From contig JBITNC010000001.1 in NCBI GenBank assembly GCA_050084985.1, positions 153,574,001 to 153,638,000 of the forward strand: DNA of 64,000 bases, written 5' to 3'. The notes under the pieces were generated by a model. That model was not told the origin of the DNA. It searched no databases and was given only the letters and a program-made list of their open reading frames with translations. The number at the start of each line of letters is the position of its first letter. Positions within the stretch are counted from its first letter, which is position 1. Shown in pieces: positions 45,976-58,115 of the stretch. The translations under genes and the position numbers were made by a program. Source of the DNA: Nageia nagi (lineage: Eukaryota > Pinophyta).

Positions 45976-48377
45976 ATGCCTCCACGTAGACGCTCCACCA
46001 GATGTTCTCGACCTATCCGGGAAGAGGTAGGGTTTTGTACTAACCTTCTTTTCTATTTTTTGTTTATAGTTTGTAATTTACCCATTTAATTTAAAAATTG
46101 CAATCATGAATGTTATTAAAAAACTATTTTGGTCATTTGTATAGGATAAAATTTATAGATTAGGCTTTTATTTGTGTTTTTTATGAAATTTTTTCTATTT
46201 TCGCCACGGTCGCCGACCTGAGCCAAGCGGCTAACAGAAACACCAGCGTTTCAAGGTCGAACACCGGTGACCGAGTGTTGAGGATTACAAACACCGGCAT
46301 TTCATTATGAAACGTCATTTTTCCTTTTTTTTTTGTATTTGGACTGACTTTTAACATCATACAGGTTCAGGATGTTTTTGAGCCTTGAGGTAGATATCCC
46401 TCAATTTTACAGGAGGGTAGAGATTTTCTGGATCTTACAGATCATGCCTTTTTCAGGTCCATTGGTTTTGGAGTAGGCCCATACATGGGTCACATTCATT
46501 GGGACTATCCTCTGCTAGCTGCATTATTAGACAGATGGGATGCAGTTACATGCACTTTTCATTTCCCGACAGGGGAGATGACTGTTATAGTAGAGGATAT
46601 ACACAGACTATATAGACTCCCCATTCATGGACAGAGGATTTTACCTGTAGTTGATAGAGCAGGAGCTTTACCTACCGTTTCTTATTTGTATGGAGATGAT
46701 CGAGTTGACACTATTATTTTTGAGATTATTTTAGGGGGCATCAGATATTATCAGTATTGGCTAGAGGATCAGCAGAGGACGATCTGATTTTCATATTTGA
46801 TGGGATTAGTTTAGTGCTATGCTCTCCCTGATACTGGTAGCGGGAGGTTTCTATGGTCGTTGTTGCCTATCATTGCAGATATGATACGACACGGCACAGT
46901 GTACGCTTGGGCACCCACATTATTGGCCTAAATTTACAAAGAGTTGTTTTTCTATTCACAAGGGCATAGGGCCTCTTTATCAGTCATCGTTACATTACAG
47001 GTGTGGGCCTACAAGCATATTGCTATGGCTCATCCTTTAGGATTACCGATGCCTAGATTTGATAGCCACTTGGATTATGTGGCCGGTATAATCAGATGGC
47101 ATGAGGACTATTATATTCACCCATCAAATGAAGTCTGTCGAGATGTGGGCTATTATCGTCACATGCTTAGTCACTTGATTCCTGATCAAGTGAGATTTAG
47201 ACCTTACCGCTCATATCCTGTATGGAGAGAGCTCACAGCTGAGCTTACTGGCATCCGGTAGCCACGTGTTCTGAGTGGTCGTAGGGTAGATTTTCTAGAG
47301 TACTTTTATTTTGAGCGGGTGCACCATCAATTCGGTTTGATTCAGGATGTGCCTACCCAAGCAGTGCCATACTAGAGGGAGGGTACTATTCCAGCTGAGG
47401 GTGTACAGCCACTAGTTTATGCAGAGCATGATCTTGATCAAGAGGAGAGACCATTAGAGGACGACATTGGAGAGGATGATGTAGGAGTGTCTGAGGCTTT
47501 CAGAGCTTGGTGGGAGGAGGGAGACAATGGTATAGGGGGTCGACGTGTGCATAGGTGCATCGATGTTATCGATGAGCCAGGTACAGTAGTAGTAGAGGGA
47601 GAGGTAGGCGAGGAGCCTACAGGAGCGACGACCATGGGAGCTGAAGCTGCTGGTAAGGAGGTCATGGTGGACGCTCCTGAGGAGTTAGCTCCTGAGGAGG
47701 AGGCTACAAGTGTTGGTGAGGAGAGAGCTACCCCAGAGGGTACGCATGGAGTTGAGGAGGCTCCTACTACTCAGGTACCTAGCATTGATACTTTGCTAGG
47801 AGACATTTATGAGCTGAGACACCAGTTAGCATAGGCACACTCATGCATGTACGGATACAGAGCTGAGTGGGATAGATATAGACATGAGAGAGATGAGGCC
47901 CATTCTTCTCTACAGGGAGCTCAGGCTCATCAGTTTGGTGCAGCATCAGCTTCTAGGGGTGAGCCTTCAGTTGCTCACCATGGTATTTATCAGCAATAGG
48001 ATTTTTACAGTAGCATAGTATAGTCATGGCTGATAGGTGTTCCAGATTTTACTCCAGGGGCTCAGTATCCTATACCTCCAGACAGTTATATACCTATAGA
48101 CATCTCAACTTATCAGGCAGGTAGTAGTGTACAGGGCACGGTTGGATCACCTACCAGGACCCAATGATCTCGAGGTCTTTCTAGCAAGAGTGGTACACCT
48201 TGGGCATCTCCCTTAGGGGCTGTTGGTTCAATCGAGTTACGAGAGGCTCAGCATCCGGGTAGTCCTACAGGATCTGTAGGTACTACTCCTCCAGGTCATA
48301 GCATCAGAGATACTGATAGATGGCAGAGACAACCTAGCAGTCCTAGCAGACCAGGTAGTGGTTAGGGTAGTCCATGA
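45976..48377 (+). pseudogene. antisense plant mobile domain (PMD) gene
   Basis: Exon 1 (45976-46026) starts MPPRRRSTRCSRPIREE. A phase-0 intron at 46027-46364 (GTAGGG ... CATACAG) leads into exon 2. One frame then runs from 46365 to a likely end at 48377, about 688 codons in all. The PMD occupies roughly 46420-47260: FRSIGFGVGPYMGHIHWDY, LLAALLDRWDAVTCTFHF, PTGEMTVIVEDIHRLYRLP, then VTLQVWAYKHIAMAHP. The C-terminal part is Glu- and Pro-rich. Twelve or so in-frame stops (TGA, TAG) occur and no frameshift is evident, so the gene is dead but well preserved. PMD proteins such as MAIN act in silencing and genome stability in plants, and PMDs also occur in transposons. Here it is antisense to gag-pol, next to the 3' LTR. 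Confidence 0.85.
46027..46364 (+). other. intron of the PMD gene
   Basis: The donor is GAG|GTAGGG and the acceptor CATACAG|GTT; both exons join in phase 0. The intron contains a further cluster of the cgccg/caccgg motif at about 46200-46320. A spliceable intron antisense to the element would survive in the genomic RNA, so the gene was probably copied as DNA or as the complement. Confidence 0.7.
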
Positions 48378-50197
48378 GGATATTCTTTTTGTGATGTTAT
48401 CTTTCTATATGCTTATTGTACCCATGTAGTTTTATTTGATGATGATGTTAGGATGACCGTTTGCTAGATTGTTATGATGTATAGGTGGACCTTTGATATT
48501 CATTGTATGCTATATGATGTTATGATAACTTTTATTTTATATGTGGATGGGTATGATGTGATGTTAGGTAGCTCATAATCATCTTTTAATTATTTGATGA
48601 TGAATGGATGTTAATGATAGATGTAATCTCAAAATGTATGATGTATGATTTTGACTATGGAGTGTATGATGTATAATTTTGAGGCTATCTTTTTATAATT
48701 TATGATGATAAAATATATATCAACAAATTAATTTGATGATGTTATCAATCCTCAAAAGTAGTTTAATAATAGGTATGAGTGAATAAATGAATCTAAGATA
48801 AGTTATTTAAGGACATGATTTTATTATATTTTTGCGGAATCAAATGCATCATTTTTCGCACTTGGAAATTTTACAATAGACATAACGACATGACAAACTA
48901 ATGACTTATGGGTACATATGAACATTAACTTTATCTTGGTCAGGGGAACAATAAATAATCATTCTTATCCTTTCCAAAGAAAAGCAATTTTAATAATGTT
49001 CAAAGGTAATGGATAGGATTGACATAACACACTAGTGACCTAATGCATGCATATGAACATTAACTTTATCTTGGTCAGGGGAACAATAAATAATCATTCT
49101 TATCCTTTCCAAAGAAAAGCAATTTTAATAATGTTCAAAGGTAATGGATAATAGTAAAATGAATTGACATGACACACTAGTGACTTAATGGAAGCATATG
49201 AACATTAACTTTATCTTGGCAGGGGAACAATAAATAATCATTCTTATCCTTTCCAAATAAAAGCAATTTTAATAATGTTCAAAGGTAATGATAATCTTGA
49301 ATGATTTAACAAAATGACACAAGTGGTTCTAGACACAAACAATATGCAACTTATGACAACAGATTAGGTGATTTTAGCTTAACGACCAAGTTATTACAAT
49401 ATCTACCTTATCTTTCTTTATTTCCAGATCTAATAACCTAAGATGATATCAAACAATATTGTTATATGTTGATAAGAGAATCTAAAAACTCTAGTGTGTG
49501 CAATGAGATTCATTTCCCTTCTTAGATCATTTGAGATGAAATATCCTAGAGACATTAATAAGCTAGTCTATCCATATGAAACGTATAGAGGTCCATAGGA
49601 AAGAAGGTCGCTAACCAAAATGGACATATCGCCACTCGTAAGGTATGCCCCATTGCCAGACAGGCGTCCATAGCCCTGATGAGGATTAACCCCTCGATCT
49701 CGATATAACCCAAGAATCTTTGTAGCACTTTTTCTCTCTCTTTTTTTTTTTTTATCAAACGATTCTTGGGTTCGAGATGGAGCGAATAATAGGATAGACA
49801 CATAACTTTCACTCTTAATGTCTCTTAGAATGATTTCATTCAAATTCTCTTCAAAATTTTTTAATGTTATAAGTGTTTGGAGTTTATGGATTTTCCCTCA
49901 AACACAAACTTTATGTTTTTCTATCATCTATGGTATATCATTTCCTTACGAAAGAAAAGACAAAGTGAATGTGGGGATAACAAGGAGATTATTCTAAAAT
50001 GACCTTTTCACACATTACACATTTATGGGATAACCACTTTTACAATGACATACAACATATACTCACATCATACAAGGGCAGGGCACCCTATTGCCAAGTA
50101 ACCTCTAGATGTTTCCATCTAGGTAAATTTTATAATTTTATAATTTTTATGTATTTTATATTTTTCAAATTTTTAGGATTTTATAATTTTTTTTTTT
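48378..50197. other. spacer between PMD gene and sense ORF3
   Basis: Noncoding apart from a weak minus-strand frame at 49843-49568 (rich in charged residues, then GLYRDRGVNPHQGYG), which I do not recognise. It holds a tandem repeat array (48914-49310). Confidence 0.5.
48914..49310. repeat. tandem repeat, about 135-145 bp x 3
   Basis: Three units, each starting near catatgaacattaac (48915, 49050, 49195). They carry ttatcttggtcaggggaac, aataatcattcttatcc and caaaggtaatgg in the same order. Differences are small, so the array expanded recently relative to the element's age or is kept homogenised. Confidence 0.9.
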
Positions 50198-51409
50198 TTA
50201 GGGTTTTATAGTTTTTCTCGGGAATCTATTCAGGACACGTTCAAATCAAGTTTGAACCGTCAAAGGATTAAATGAGCAATATGTTGAGCTAAACAAAAAA
50301 CTAAAGTCTAATATCACTTGATTATGACAAATTTCAGGAACACAATAATCTAAGTGTTCGAAAGTCACGGTTTGGGCAATTAAGATGATTCGTTCTTGAT
50401 ATCTTAAAGTCCGGTTGTAAGTACAATCAATTATGATTTTAGGCTTTTTTGTGGGTCACAGGAGACAGAAATATATCATTAGATCATATTCTGATTTAGG
50501 AGAACACCATAGTTCAAATGCGTCGATACAAACAATAACCTGAGATCTATTTATTTTGACCTCCCAACCGTAAGATTCGCGTATATCATAGAATGTCAAG
50601 GCCAGTTTTTATTGAATTTCAATAGGCATGGAAAAGATGTTTGAATATAAAGAAGTAGGAACGTTATGAATGACTTTCATAAATAGATCTTTGTCATACC
50701 TATTTTTGAATCCAGGAAGATAATTTCCATTATTCTGTACTTTATATCCTTTTAATAATTTTTTGATAATCTCATTTCTAATCTTTATTTGATTTATCGT
50801 TGTAAGTTCAGCAATACGGTAAGCTCATCTTTCTTCCAACTTTCATTTCCTAATTATGGGTTGCATTTGTATGCGAGAGAATCTGTTGATTTGCCTATAG
50901 TGTTGTTGTGATGTTCTAGGAGGGAAGGCCACAAAAGCATTTGAAAAGTCATAAGTCACCCTTTTATGAGGTAAATAAGGTAAGAGTTCATCCATCCATT
51001 CCAGGTTTTTAGTTAATTGTTCAACGTAGTTCATCCTAGCTAAAAGGAGTGAAGGCTTTGTTAATTGACACCTTATGTTGATCCTCGGCATTCCATAAGG
51101 CCATTGTAGACAAAAGGCCATTATTTCTTATGATATTCGTTCCATATGTGCAAAATAAATTTGTGGGCCTAGATTAATACAGGCTTCATATCCAAAGAAA
51201 GTGACTTCCCAACCAGTATTCCTACCACGAAACATATTATATGTTCTTTCATATTGCTCATCAATAGTCAACCATAAATAATTCAAGAGATCCATATCAA
51301 AGTTATGTTTCAAATATGTTAATGCGAAGTCACCTGGATATCTGGGCGGTGGAAATCGTACTTGTGGTTGCACGAAGCTACCTTCAGCAGATTCCTTTTC
51401 CAGATTCAT
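50198..51409 (-). pseudogene. unrecognised sense ORF3 downstream of pol
   Basis: A single minus-strand frame of 404 codons from the ATG at 51409 to a TAA at 50198. It carries only six internal stops (51128, 50843, 50825, 50609, 50456, 50246), all TGA or TAA, and no frameshift is needed. Early residues include VQPQVRFPPPRYPGDFAL and LLNYLWLTIDEQYERTY; later ones AFVAFPPRTSQQHYRQINR and LPGFKNRYDKDLFMKVIHN. The composition is that of a soluble protein with many aromatic residues, without obvious membrane segments or zinc fingers. It starts 113 bases after the integrase stop. Tat-lineage elements often carry an extra ORF here. I do not recognise the family. Confidence 0.6.
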
Positions 51410-51521
51410 CTTTCTATTTTAATTATTAACATTTGAAAAATATTAATATTTTTATTTATTTATTGTTTTAATAATAAAATAAAACAAAGGAAAACTAATA
51501 TACACTTTTTCCCTTTTTTTT

Positions 51522-52652
51522 TTATGTATAGAAGGGTCGGAGATGCATGATATTTATAGGTTCACGCTCTTGATTTCCTTCTAAATCTGATAAATGATAA
51601 GTTCCCTTACCAAATTTTTTCTTAATGATGTACGGTCCTAACCAATTTGGAGCGAACTTGTCTCTAAGCTGTCATTCTAGTCGTGAAGTTTGTTGATTTT
51701 CTTTTAAGACCAAATCACCTATTTTGAATTCACGAATTAAAGCTCTTTTATCAAAAGCTCATTTTATCCTCCTCTGATAAACACACATGTGCTCTAAAGC
51801 ATTAATACATTTTTCATCTAAAAGTAATAACTGATCTAAGTGAGTTTGTCTTGCTTCCTCATCAGCATTTTGCTCACTTAGATTTACTCTAAGAGATGGT
51901 ATCTCAAGCTCTATGGGTAGGATGGCTTCTGTTCCATAAACTAAAGAGAATGGTGTTGCCCCAATGGGAGTGCGTACACTGGTATGATAAGCCCATAAGG
52001 CTTTCGGTATTTGCATATGCCAGTCTTTATGAGAATCATTTACTATTTTTACTAAAATGTTCCGAATAGTTTTGTTAGTAGCTTCTGCCTGTCCATTACC
52101 TTGTGGATAATAAGGAGTGGAAAAACTTTGTTTGATTTTATACTTGTCACATATACATTTTATATCCTTATTTTTGAAATTATTTCCATTATCCATGATT
52201 AATTGGTTCGGTATACCGAATCTACATATAATATAATTTTCTATAAACTCAGCGATTCGTGTACCCGTAGTGGAAGTCATGGGAATGGCCTCTACCCATT
52301 TAGTAAAATATTCAATTGCTGTAATAATGAACTTGTGCCCACCAGAGGATGTAGGTGTAATTTGTCCTATTAAATCTAAGGCCCATTTAGAGAATGGCCA
52401 AAGTGATTGTATAGGATGTAGCTCCTGAGACGGTTGTGAAAATAAATGAGAGTATTGTTGACATTTAAAGCACTTTTTAACATATTCACAACAATCCTTT
52501 TCCATAGTAGGCCAATAATACCCCATCCGTATTAATTGCTTTACAATTGCAATGCCATTAAAATGTCCTCCACATACTCCATCATGGACGAAGGATATAG
52601 CTTTTTTACTATCATTCCATTCAAGACATCTAAGTAATATACCATTGAAATT
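51522..52652 (-). pseudogene. giant element integrase
   Basis: In register with RT. The H2C2 zinc finger precedes the core (MGYYWPTMEKDCCEYV, CFKCQQYS). The core follows with WALDLIGQI (first Asp), then LIMDNGNNFKN (second Asp) and YYPQGNGQAEATNKTI, where the catalytic Glu is kept (52100-52130). The C-terminal part continues past stops at 51759 and 51672 to FAPNWLGPYIIKK and a TAA at 51522. No chromodomain is visible, as expected for Tat elements. The first of the three stops in this region separates it from RNase H at 52653. Confidence 0.92.
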
Positions 52653-55514
52653 TCATCGATGCAAGATATCCCCTATCAAACAATATTTAGCCGCTTTAAT
52701 TTTAAATGCTCGTCGTGATGATTTATTAAGGTTTACAGGAAGAGTTCCAAATTTTAAAAAGTCTATCAATTCCTGGTACCAATTATCTTTATCCGTTACG
52801 TCAATATTTAATACACTTTGTTCTTCATCTTCTTGTTGTAATGATGATTGAGACAATTGAATTATTTCAACTTGAATTGAAGATTTTTTAGGATCTTCTG
52901 GGATAAGAGATCCAATAGAAGCCATAGCATCTACGAATCTATTAGATGATCTCGATGCCGCTTCTATACTAAATTGATCAAAAGATTTTAATAATTCCTC
53001 AACTAACACTTTATACTTTTGAAGTAAAGGTTCTCTACATTGATAGATTCCTTTCACTTGATTTACGATGAGTAAAGAATCTCCAATAATCTTAATTCTT
53101 TTGAGTTTTAATTTAATAGCAGTTTTCAATGCTAATATCAAAGCTTCGTATTCCGCATTATTATTAGTACAAGGAAATTTAAGTTTAAATGAATACGGTA
53201 TAGGGATTCCTTGCAGTGTTATAAATACAACACCTGCTCCACCACCTTGTTCACATCGAGAACCATCAAAGTGTATTGTCATATCCCACTCATCTTCGAG
53301 TTCTACAGGTATTTCAATTTCATCTAGTTGAAATATCCCATCATCAAGTAATTCAATGACAAGTGGTTTATTATCTTGTAACAGAGCATCAGCGAGATAG
53401 TTAGCAATTACTTGTCCTTTTATTGATTTTTGTCCAATAAAATGCAAATAAAATTCTGTTAGGTGCATTATCCACTTTGCATTTCTTGAATTTTGATAGG
53501 TTTTATTCATCATATATTTCAACGGGTCCACTTTAGAGATGACATACGTTGTATGATTAAGCATGTAATGTCGGAGCTTTTTAGTAGCGAAAATGATAGC
53601 AAGACATAATTTTTCCAAATATATGTATTTAATCTCATAATTCACAAGTGTTCTACTCAGGTAATATATAGCTTGCTCTTTATTATATTTATTCTTCTGA
53701 GCAAGCATTGTTCCTAAGGCAGTTTCAGTAGTAGAAACGTATAACAAAAAGGGTATATCTTTTCTAGGTGGACTTAACATAGGAGGAGATAATAAATATC
53801 TTTTAATTTCCTCGAAGGCATCTTGTTGCTCTTTACCCCAATGATATTCTATCCCCTTTTTTAATAGTTTTGTAAACAGTTTGCATTTATCCAAAAGTTG
53901 AGCTATAAACCTCCTGATGGCTTGTAACTTACCCTGTAAACTCTGTAATTGTTTAAGATTTGTAGGAGGTGGCATATCTACAACCGCCTTCACTTTATTA
54001 GGATCTATTTCAATTCCTCGTCGAGACATAATAAATCCTAATAGTTTTCCCGAAGTTACACCGAAAACACACTTTTTTGGATTTAATCTTACTTTATGTT
54101 CTAATAATCTGTCCAAGACTTTAATTAGGTCTTTTCCATGATCTATTCGATGTTTGGATCTAACCAACAAATCATCAACATAATTTTCTACTATGTCGTG
54201 CATATAATCATGGAATATATAAGTCATAGCCCTTTGATAAGTTGCCCCAGCATTTTTTAATCCAAAAGGCATAACTTTATAACAAAAGATACCCCATGGA
54301 GTTATAAAAGCTATTTTATGTTGATCTTTAGAAGCTATTTTTATTTGATTATAACCGGAAAAGCCATCCATTAATGATAGCATATCATGTCCTATTGTCG
54401 AATCTACCAAGCTATCAATGTTAGGTAGAGGGAAATCATCTTTGGGACAAGCTTTGTTAAGATCACGGAAGTCTGTGCATATTCGTATTTTTCCACTTGG
54501 TTTTTTCACAGGTACCATGTTAGATATCCAATCCGAATAATCTATAGGTTGTATAAATTTAGCTTCTAATAATTTCTGAAGTTCTTCTTTTACCATTAAT
54601 GCTATAGTAGGATGCATCTTACGTAATTTCTGTTTAACCAGTTTAGCATCAGACTTTAAGGCTAAATTATGCACTACTAGTTTAGGGTCTATTCCAGGCA
54701 TGTCCACATATGACCATGCGAATACTTTTTCTCGTTCTTTCAATAAGGTTATAATCTCTTCTTGTTCAATTTTCATGAGATTTTCTCCTAATTGAATTAT
54801 TTTAGGATTCTGAGGATCATTACTGATATTTATTTCTAAGACCTTTTCAGTATGCGATCCTTCTTCTAATTGATTCGGTACTGGTATCCAACCATTATCG
54901 TTAATGCTATATTCTTCATCACATTCTTGAATTTGCTCATTCGTGCATACTTGATCTTTATAGGAATCAAATATGTAATCTATGTTTTTGAATTCGTGTG
55001 CCAGAGGATTGGATGATATAAGAGAAAAATTGGCAATTATATTATCTGTAGGAGTATCGGCTATTATTTTGATCAAATTATGATTTTTGTTGGCTTCATC
55101 TATTTGTTCACTATTTTGATCTTCAACATCATTCTCTTTTATTATAACCATATTTACCGATGGTATATCGAAACATGAATTGATTGATGATTCGACATTT
55201 CTATTTATTTTTTCATGTATATCACTTGGTGAGCATGAATGGTTCCAGGGTGGCTCAGTATTATTTATGAAGAGTGCTTTGACCCCTTCTAAGACATCCA
55301 TTTCACTTAACTGTTCTTCTCTTATATCAATACTTTCTTGTACTATGGATTCCTTCTCTAAAATCTCTTCATTATAATCCAAATTCTCTTCTTCTAAATT
55401 TTCTAATTTAGCAAGAATTTTACATTCATTTTGATAACCTAATCCCCTTTTATCAGTGGGATATTGATATTGTAATTCAATGATGTCTTGTGGACCTTGT
55501 TCATACCGACCCAA
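52653..55514 (-). pseudogene. giant element RT, RNase H and archaeal-type RNase H
   Basis: A 953-codon open stretch with no internal stop, the best preserved part. An acidic N-terminal region comes first. The RT then has IRICTDFRDLNKACPKDDFP, MPFGLKNAGATYQRAM and the catalytic ENYVDDLLVRS (near 54170). The gypsy RNase H follows (PFLLYVSTTETALGTML, YYLSRTLVNYE). A second RNase H follows that (MTIHFDGSRCEQGGGAGVVF, CTNNNAEYEALILAL, IKIIGDSLLIVNQVKG). This archaeal-type domain marks the Tat/Ogre lineage. It ends at a TGA (52653) in register with integrase. Together these enzymes copy the RNA into DNA in cytoplasmic particles. Confidence 0.93.
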
Positions 55515-55517
55515 TCC

Positions 55518-56621
55518 TCATCCTTGCCAATTACATTTATTAAAATAGTTTAAGACAAAAGTTCTTGAACAAGGTGATAAATATTTCATATCATTATCGA
55601 AATTTCCTTCATAAGTTTGATTGGGTATTGTTGACATCGGATCTACTATTCCCGCATAGATAAACATGGTCTGATTAGGTACTTCCCCTAAAGGTACTAT
55701 TTGTCCAATCACACTAGGTGATTCCGATGCTTTACCCACTTCTTATAATGATGGTATATTAAATACCACATCATCTACATCATATTCTCCCATCCCTAAA
55801 TCCATTAATTTAACTTTCACTGGATATACACTAGATGAGTCATTATCAGATGTAGTATTCACTTGTTTTGATGAAGAAGCTCCATATTTTTTGTCTAAAG
55901 TCTTAGCAACCCTTTCCCAAGCATCTCTATCTTGTATAGCTATACCACTTTTTCCTTTTATGACTTCAGATTGATTTGTATTCTTGTTCATCAATATGGT
56001 TGATAAGTTAGGAGATGGTAATGTCACTTTACTTGGATACAAAATTAAATTACAATGTGAATAAGGGTCTGGATCTTTAAACACACAATGAACTTTATCT
56101 TTGTAGATGTATTTTAAACATCCATGGTAAGTTGATGGGACACATTGCATTTCTCTAATCCATGGATGTCCTAAAAGAACATTATATTGTATAATGTTTC
56201 CTTCAATTATATGTAATAAAGTTTGCATGGTCTTAGCCCCTACTGTAACCAGTAGCACGATTGATCCCAAAGTTGAACATACTACATCATTAAATGCCCT
56301 AATTTGTAAAGAAGGAGCTAAGATAAGCGAATCCAACAAATTCAAATTTTTATATGCAGCCTCTAAGATTATATTTATAGCTGACCCTTCATCTATCAAA
56401 ATTATTTTAAATAATTTCCCATCTACTTTACCCATTATATGTAAAGGTGGATCAAGTCCGCCTTGTCCATCATTTTTTAATCTTTCTTGTTCGTAGAAGG
56501 TAATACTAGGTTGTTGAGATATCTTCAAACTTTCAACTATTGAAATAAAATTATCAGGGTTACTAATATCCACTTGAATTTCTTGTAGAATTTGATTCAT
56601 AGCTTCCCTATAACTCTCAGA
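55518..56621 (-). pseudogene. giant element protease region
   Basis: In the same frame as gag and RT. The aspartic protease core reads LFKIILIDEGSAINIIL near 56390-56440, equivalent to the Tat pattern V-D-x-G-S-S-x-N-I, followed by IQYNVLLGHPWI near 56160-56200 (the Gly-Arg/His flap-end phrase). Stops at 55743 (TAA) and 55518 (TGA) separate it from RT. The C-terminal GLGRYEQGPQDIIE-type phrase continues into the next segment. It would process the polyprotein. Confidence 0.85.
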
Positions 56622-58115
56622 CTATTGTAATAGCTCAAATAAAGTCATCTTAACTGGAGACATCTTTAATTGTCGTTGAAGAGCACCCTTTATCGAAACC
56701 TTAGGTTGTTGTGGAGGAGGTATAGGTTGTATATTAATTGGATTTGATATCGATTGATTTTTTCCTGGGTTATCTTGTTTATCTTGATATTGTTGTGCTC
56801 TTGTAGCTATACCAATCATGTGTATTGAATCATCTATAGTCCCTATAAATGGTGTATCCTTATCATTGCATGTATAGTTCATTTGATTTGGGATAATCAC
56901 CACATTATTAGCCTGATGTGAAGGTAAGGGATTTTGATATATCCCTAAATTTTGATTTGGAGGCACAACTGGATTATCCACATCTATTTTCCCACCATCT
57001 ATCAAGTCTTGAATTTTATGCTGTAAAGTTCGACATCTATTTGTCTTATGTCCCTTTTGTCTATGATAAGCACAAAATTCATTCTCTCTATACCATTTTT
57101 TCCCTTTAGCATCAGGATTCTCTGGTTTTATTTTAGGTAATGTAATCATACCATTATCACATAATTTTATAAGTATCTCAGATAATGGTTCTGATAATGG
57201 GGTAAAATTTCTCTTAGGCTTAGGTTCAACATTTTCTTCGATTTTTGGAGCTTGACCAGAATCTTCCGTCATAGCTATTTGATTACTTTGTGGTTGTTTA
57301 CTAGTATTCTCATGTTGATTGCCCTTCTTGTATTCCTTCTTCTTGAGTTTCAATTCTCCATCTTGAATTTTAACTCTTTCTATAACTACTGCCTGTGCAA
57401 TAGCTTCTTCAAAAGTCTTATGTTGTTGAATTTGGAGAACACTAGCTATTGGTCTTAGACAACTTTGACTAAACAATTTAACCAATTCTTCTTATGGTAT
57501 TGTATAAGGCATACTAGTAAGTATAGCCCGCCATCTTGAGATGTAATCTTGTATAGTTTCATTGGAAAATTGTTGTAATCTTGTAAGATCCGTAATGGAA
57601 GATTTTTCTTTAATATTGATTCTAAAGTGCTCAAGAAATTGATTAGCTAATTGTTTGAATGTATATAAACTATGTATAGGTAAACTATTATACCAATCCA
57701 AAGCTTGACCTGCAAGTGTCATAGGGAACATACGTAACATCAATGAGTCATCATTGGCTATCTGATAACTAGAAAATGCGAATTTTCTCAAGTGTTCTTT
57801 GGGATCTTCTCTTCCTTTAAATGGTTCTATTTTAGGAAGTTCAAACCTATAAGGTAATTTCTTTTTCGGAACACTTGGATGAATAGGCTCATTACAAATG
57901 TTCTTATAATTTAACTTCTTAAGCCCTTGAACATTCATCTCTCGATTCATGAAATCCTTCAAAAAGTCTTCTAATTCCTTATCAGTTCTTCGACCTTGAG
58001 TATGTCTATGATGTCTTCGAGTATTCAGATCCTTTTCTAAGATTGATCTTAACATGTGAGACTCATAGTCAGAAGGAAATTCCGATGGTGGTGGGGGCAA
58101 TATTTTAAGAGGTGA
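56622..58115 (-). pseudogene. giant element gag
   Basis: The Retrotrans_gag capsid domain is at about 57890-57500: FELPKIEPFKGREDPKEHL, MFPMTLAGQALDWYNSLP, FKQLANQFLEHF, then IQDYISRWRAI. After a TAA at 57492 the same frame continues through a Lys/Gln-rich stretch to a zinc finger CAYHRQKGHKTNRC (57030-57080; C-x2-H-x4-H-x4-C) followed by HKIQDLIDGGKI, the Tat signature. A TAG at 56622 separates it from protease. The frame is shared with the C-terminal half of the upstream ORF. Confidence 0.92.

Noticed and set aside
47438-47665. Minus-strand Pro/Ser/Thr-rich frame
   Set aside because: It is the shadow of the Glu-rich C-terminal part of the PMD gene on the other strand.
53068-54141. Plus-strand frames within the pol region
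   Set aside because: Shadows of the RT and RNase H frame; no domain of their own.
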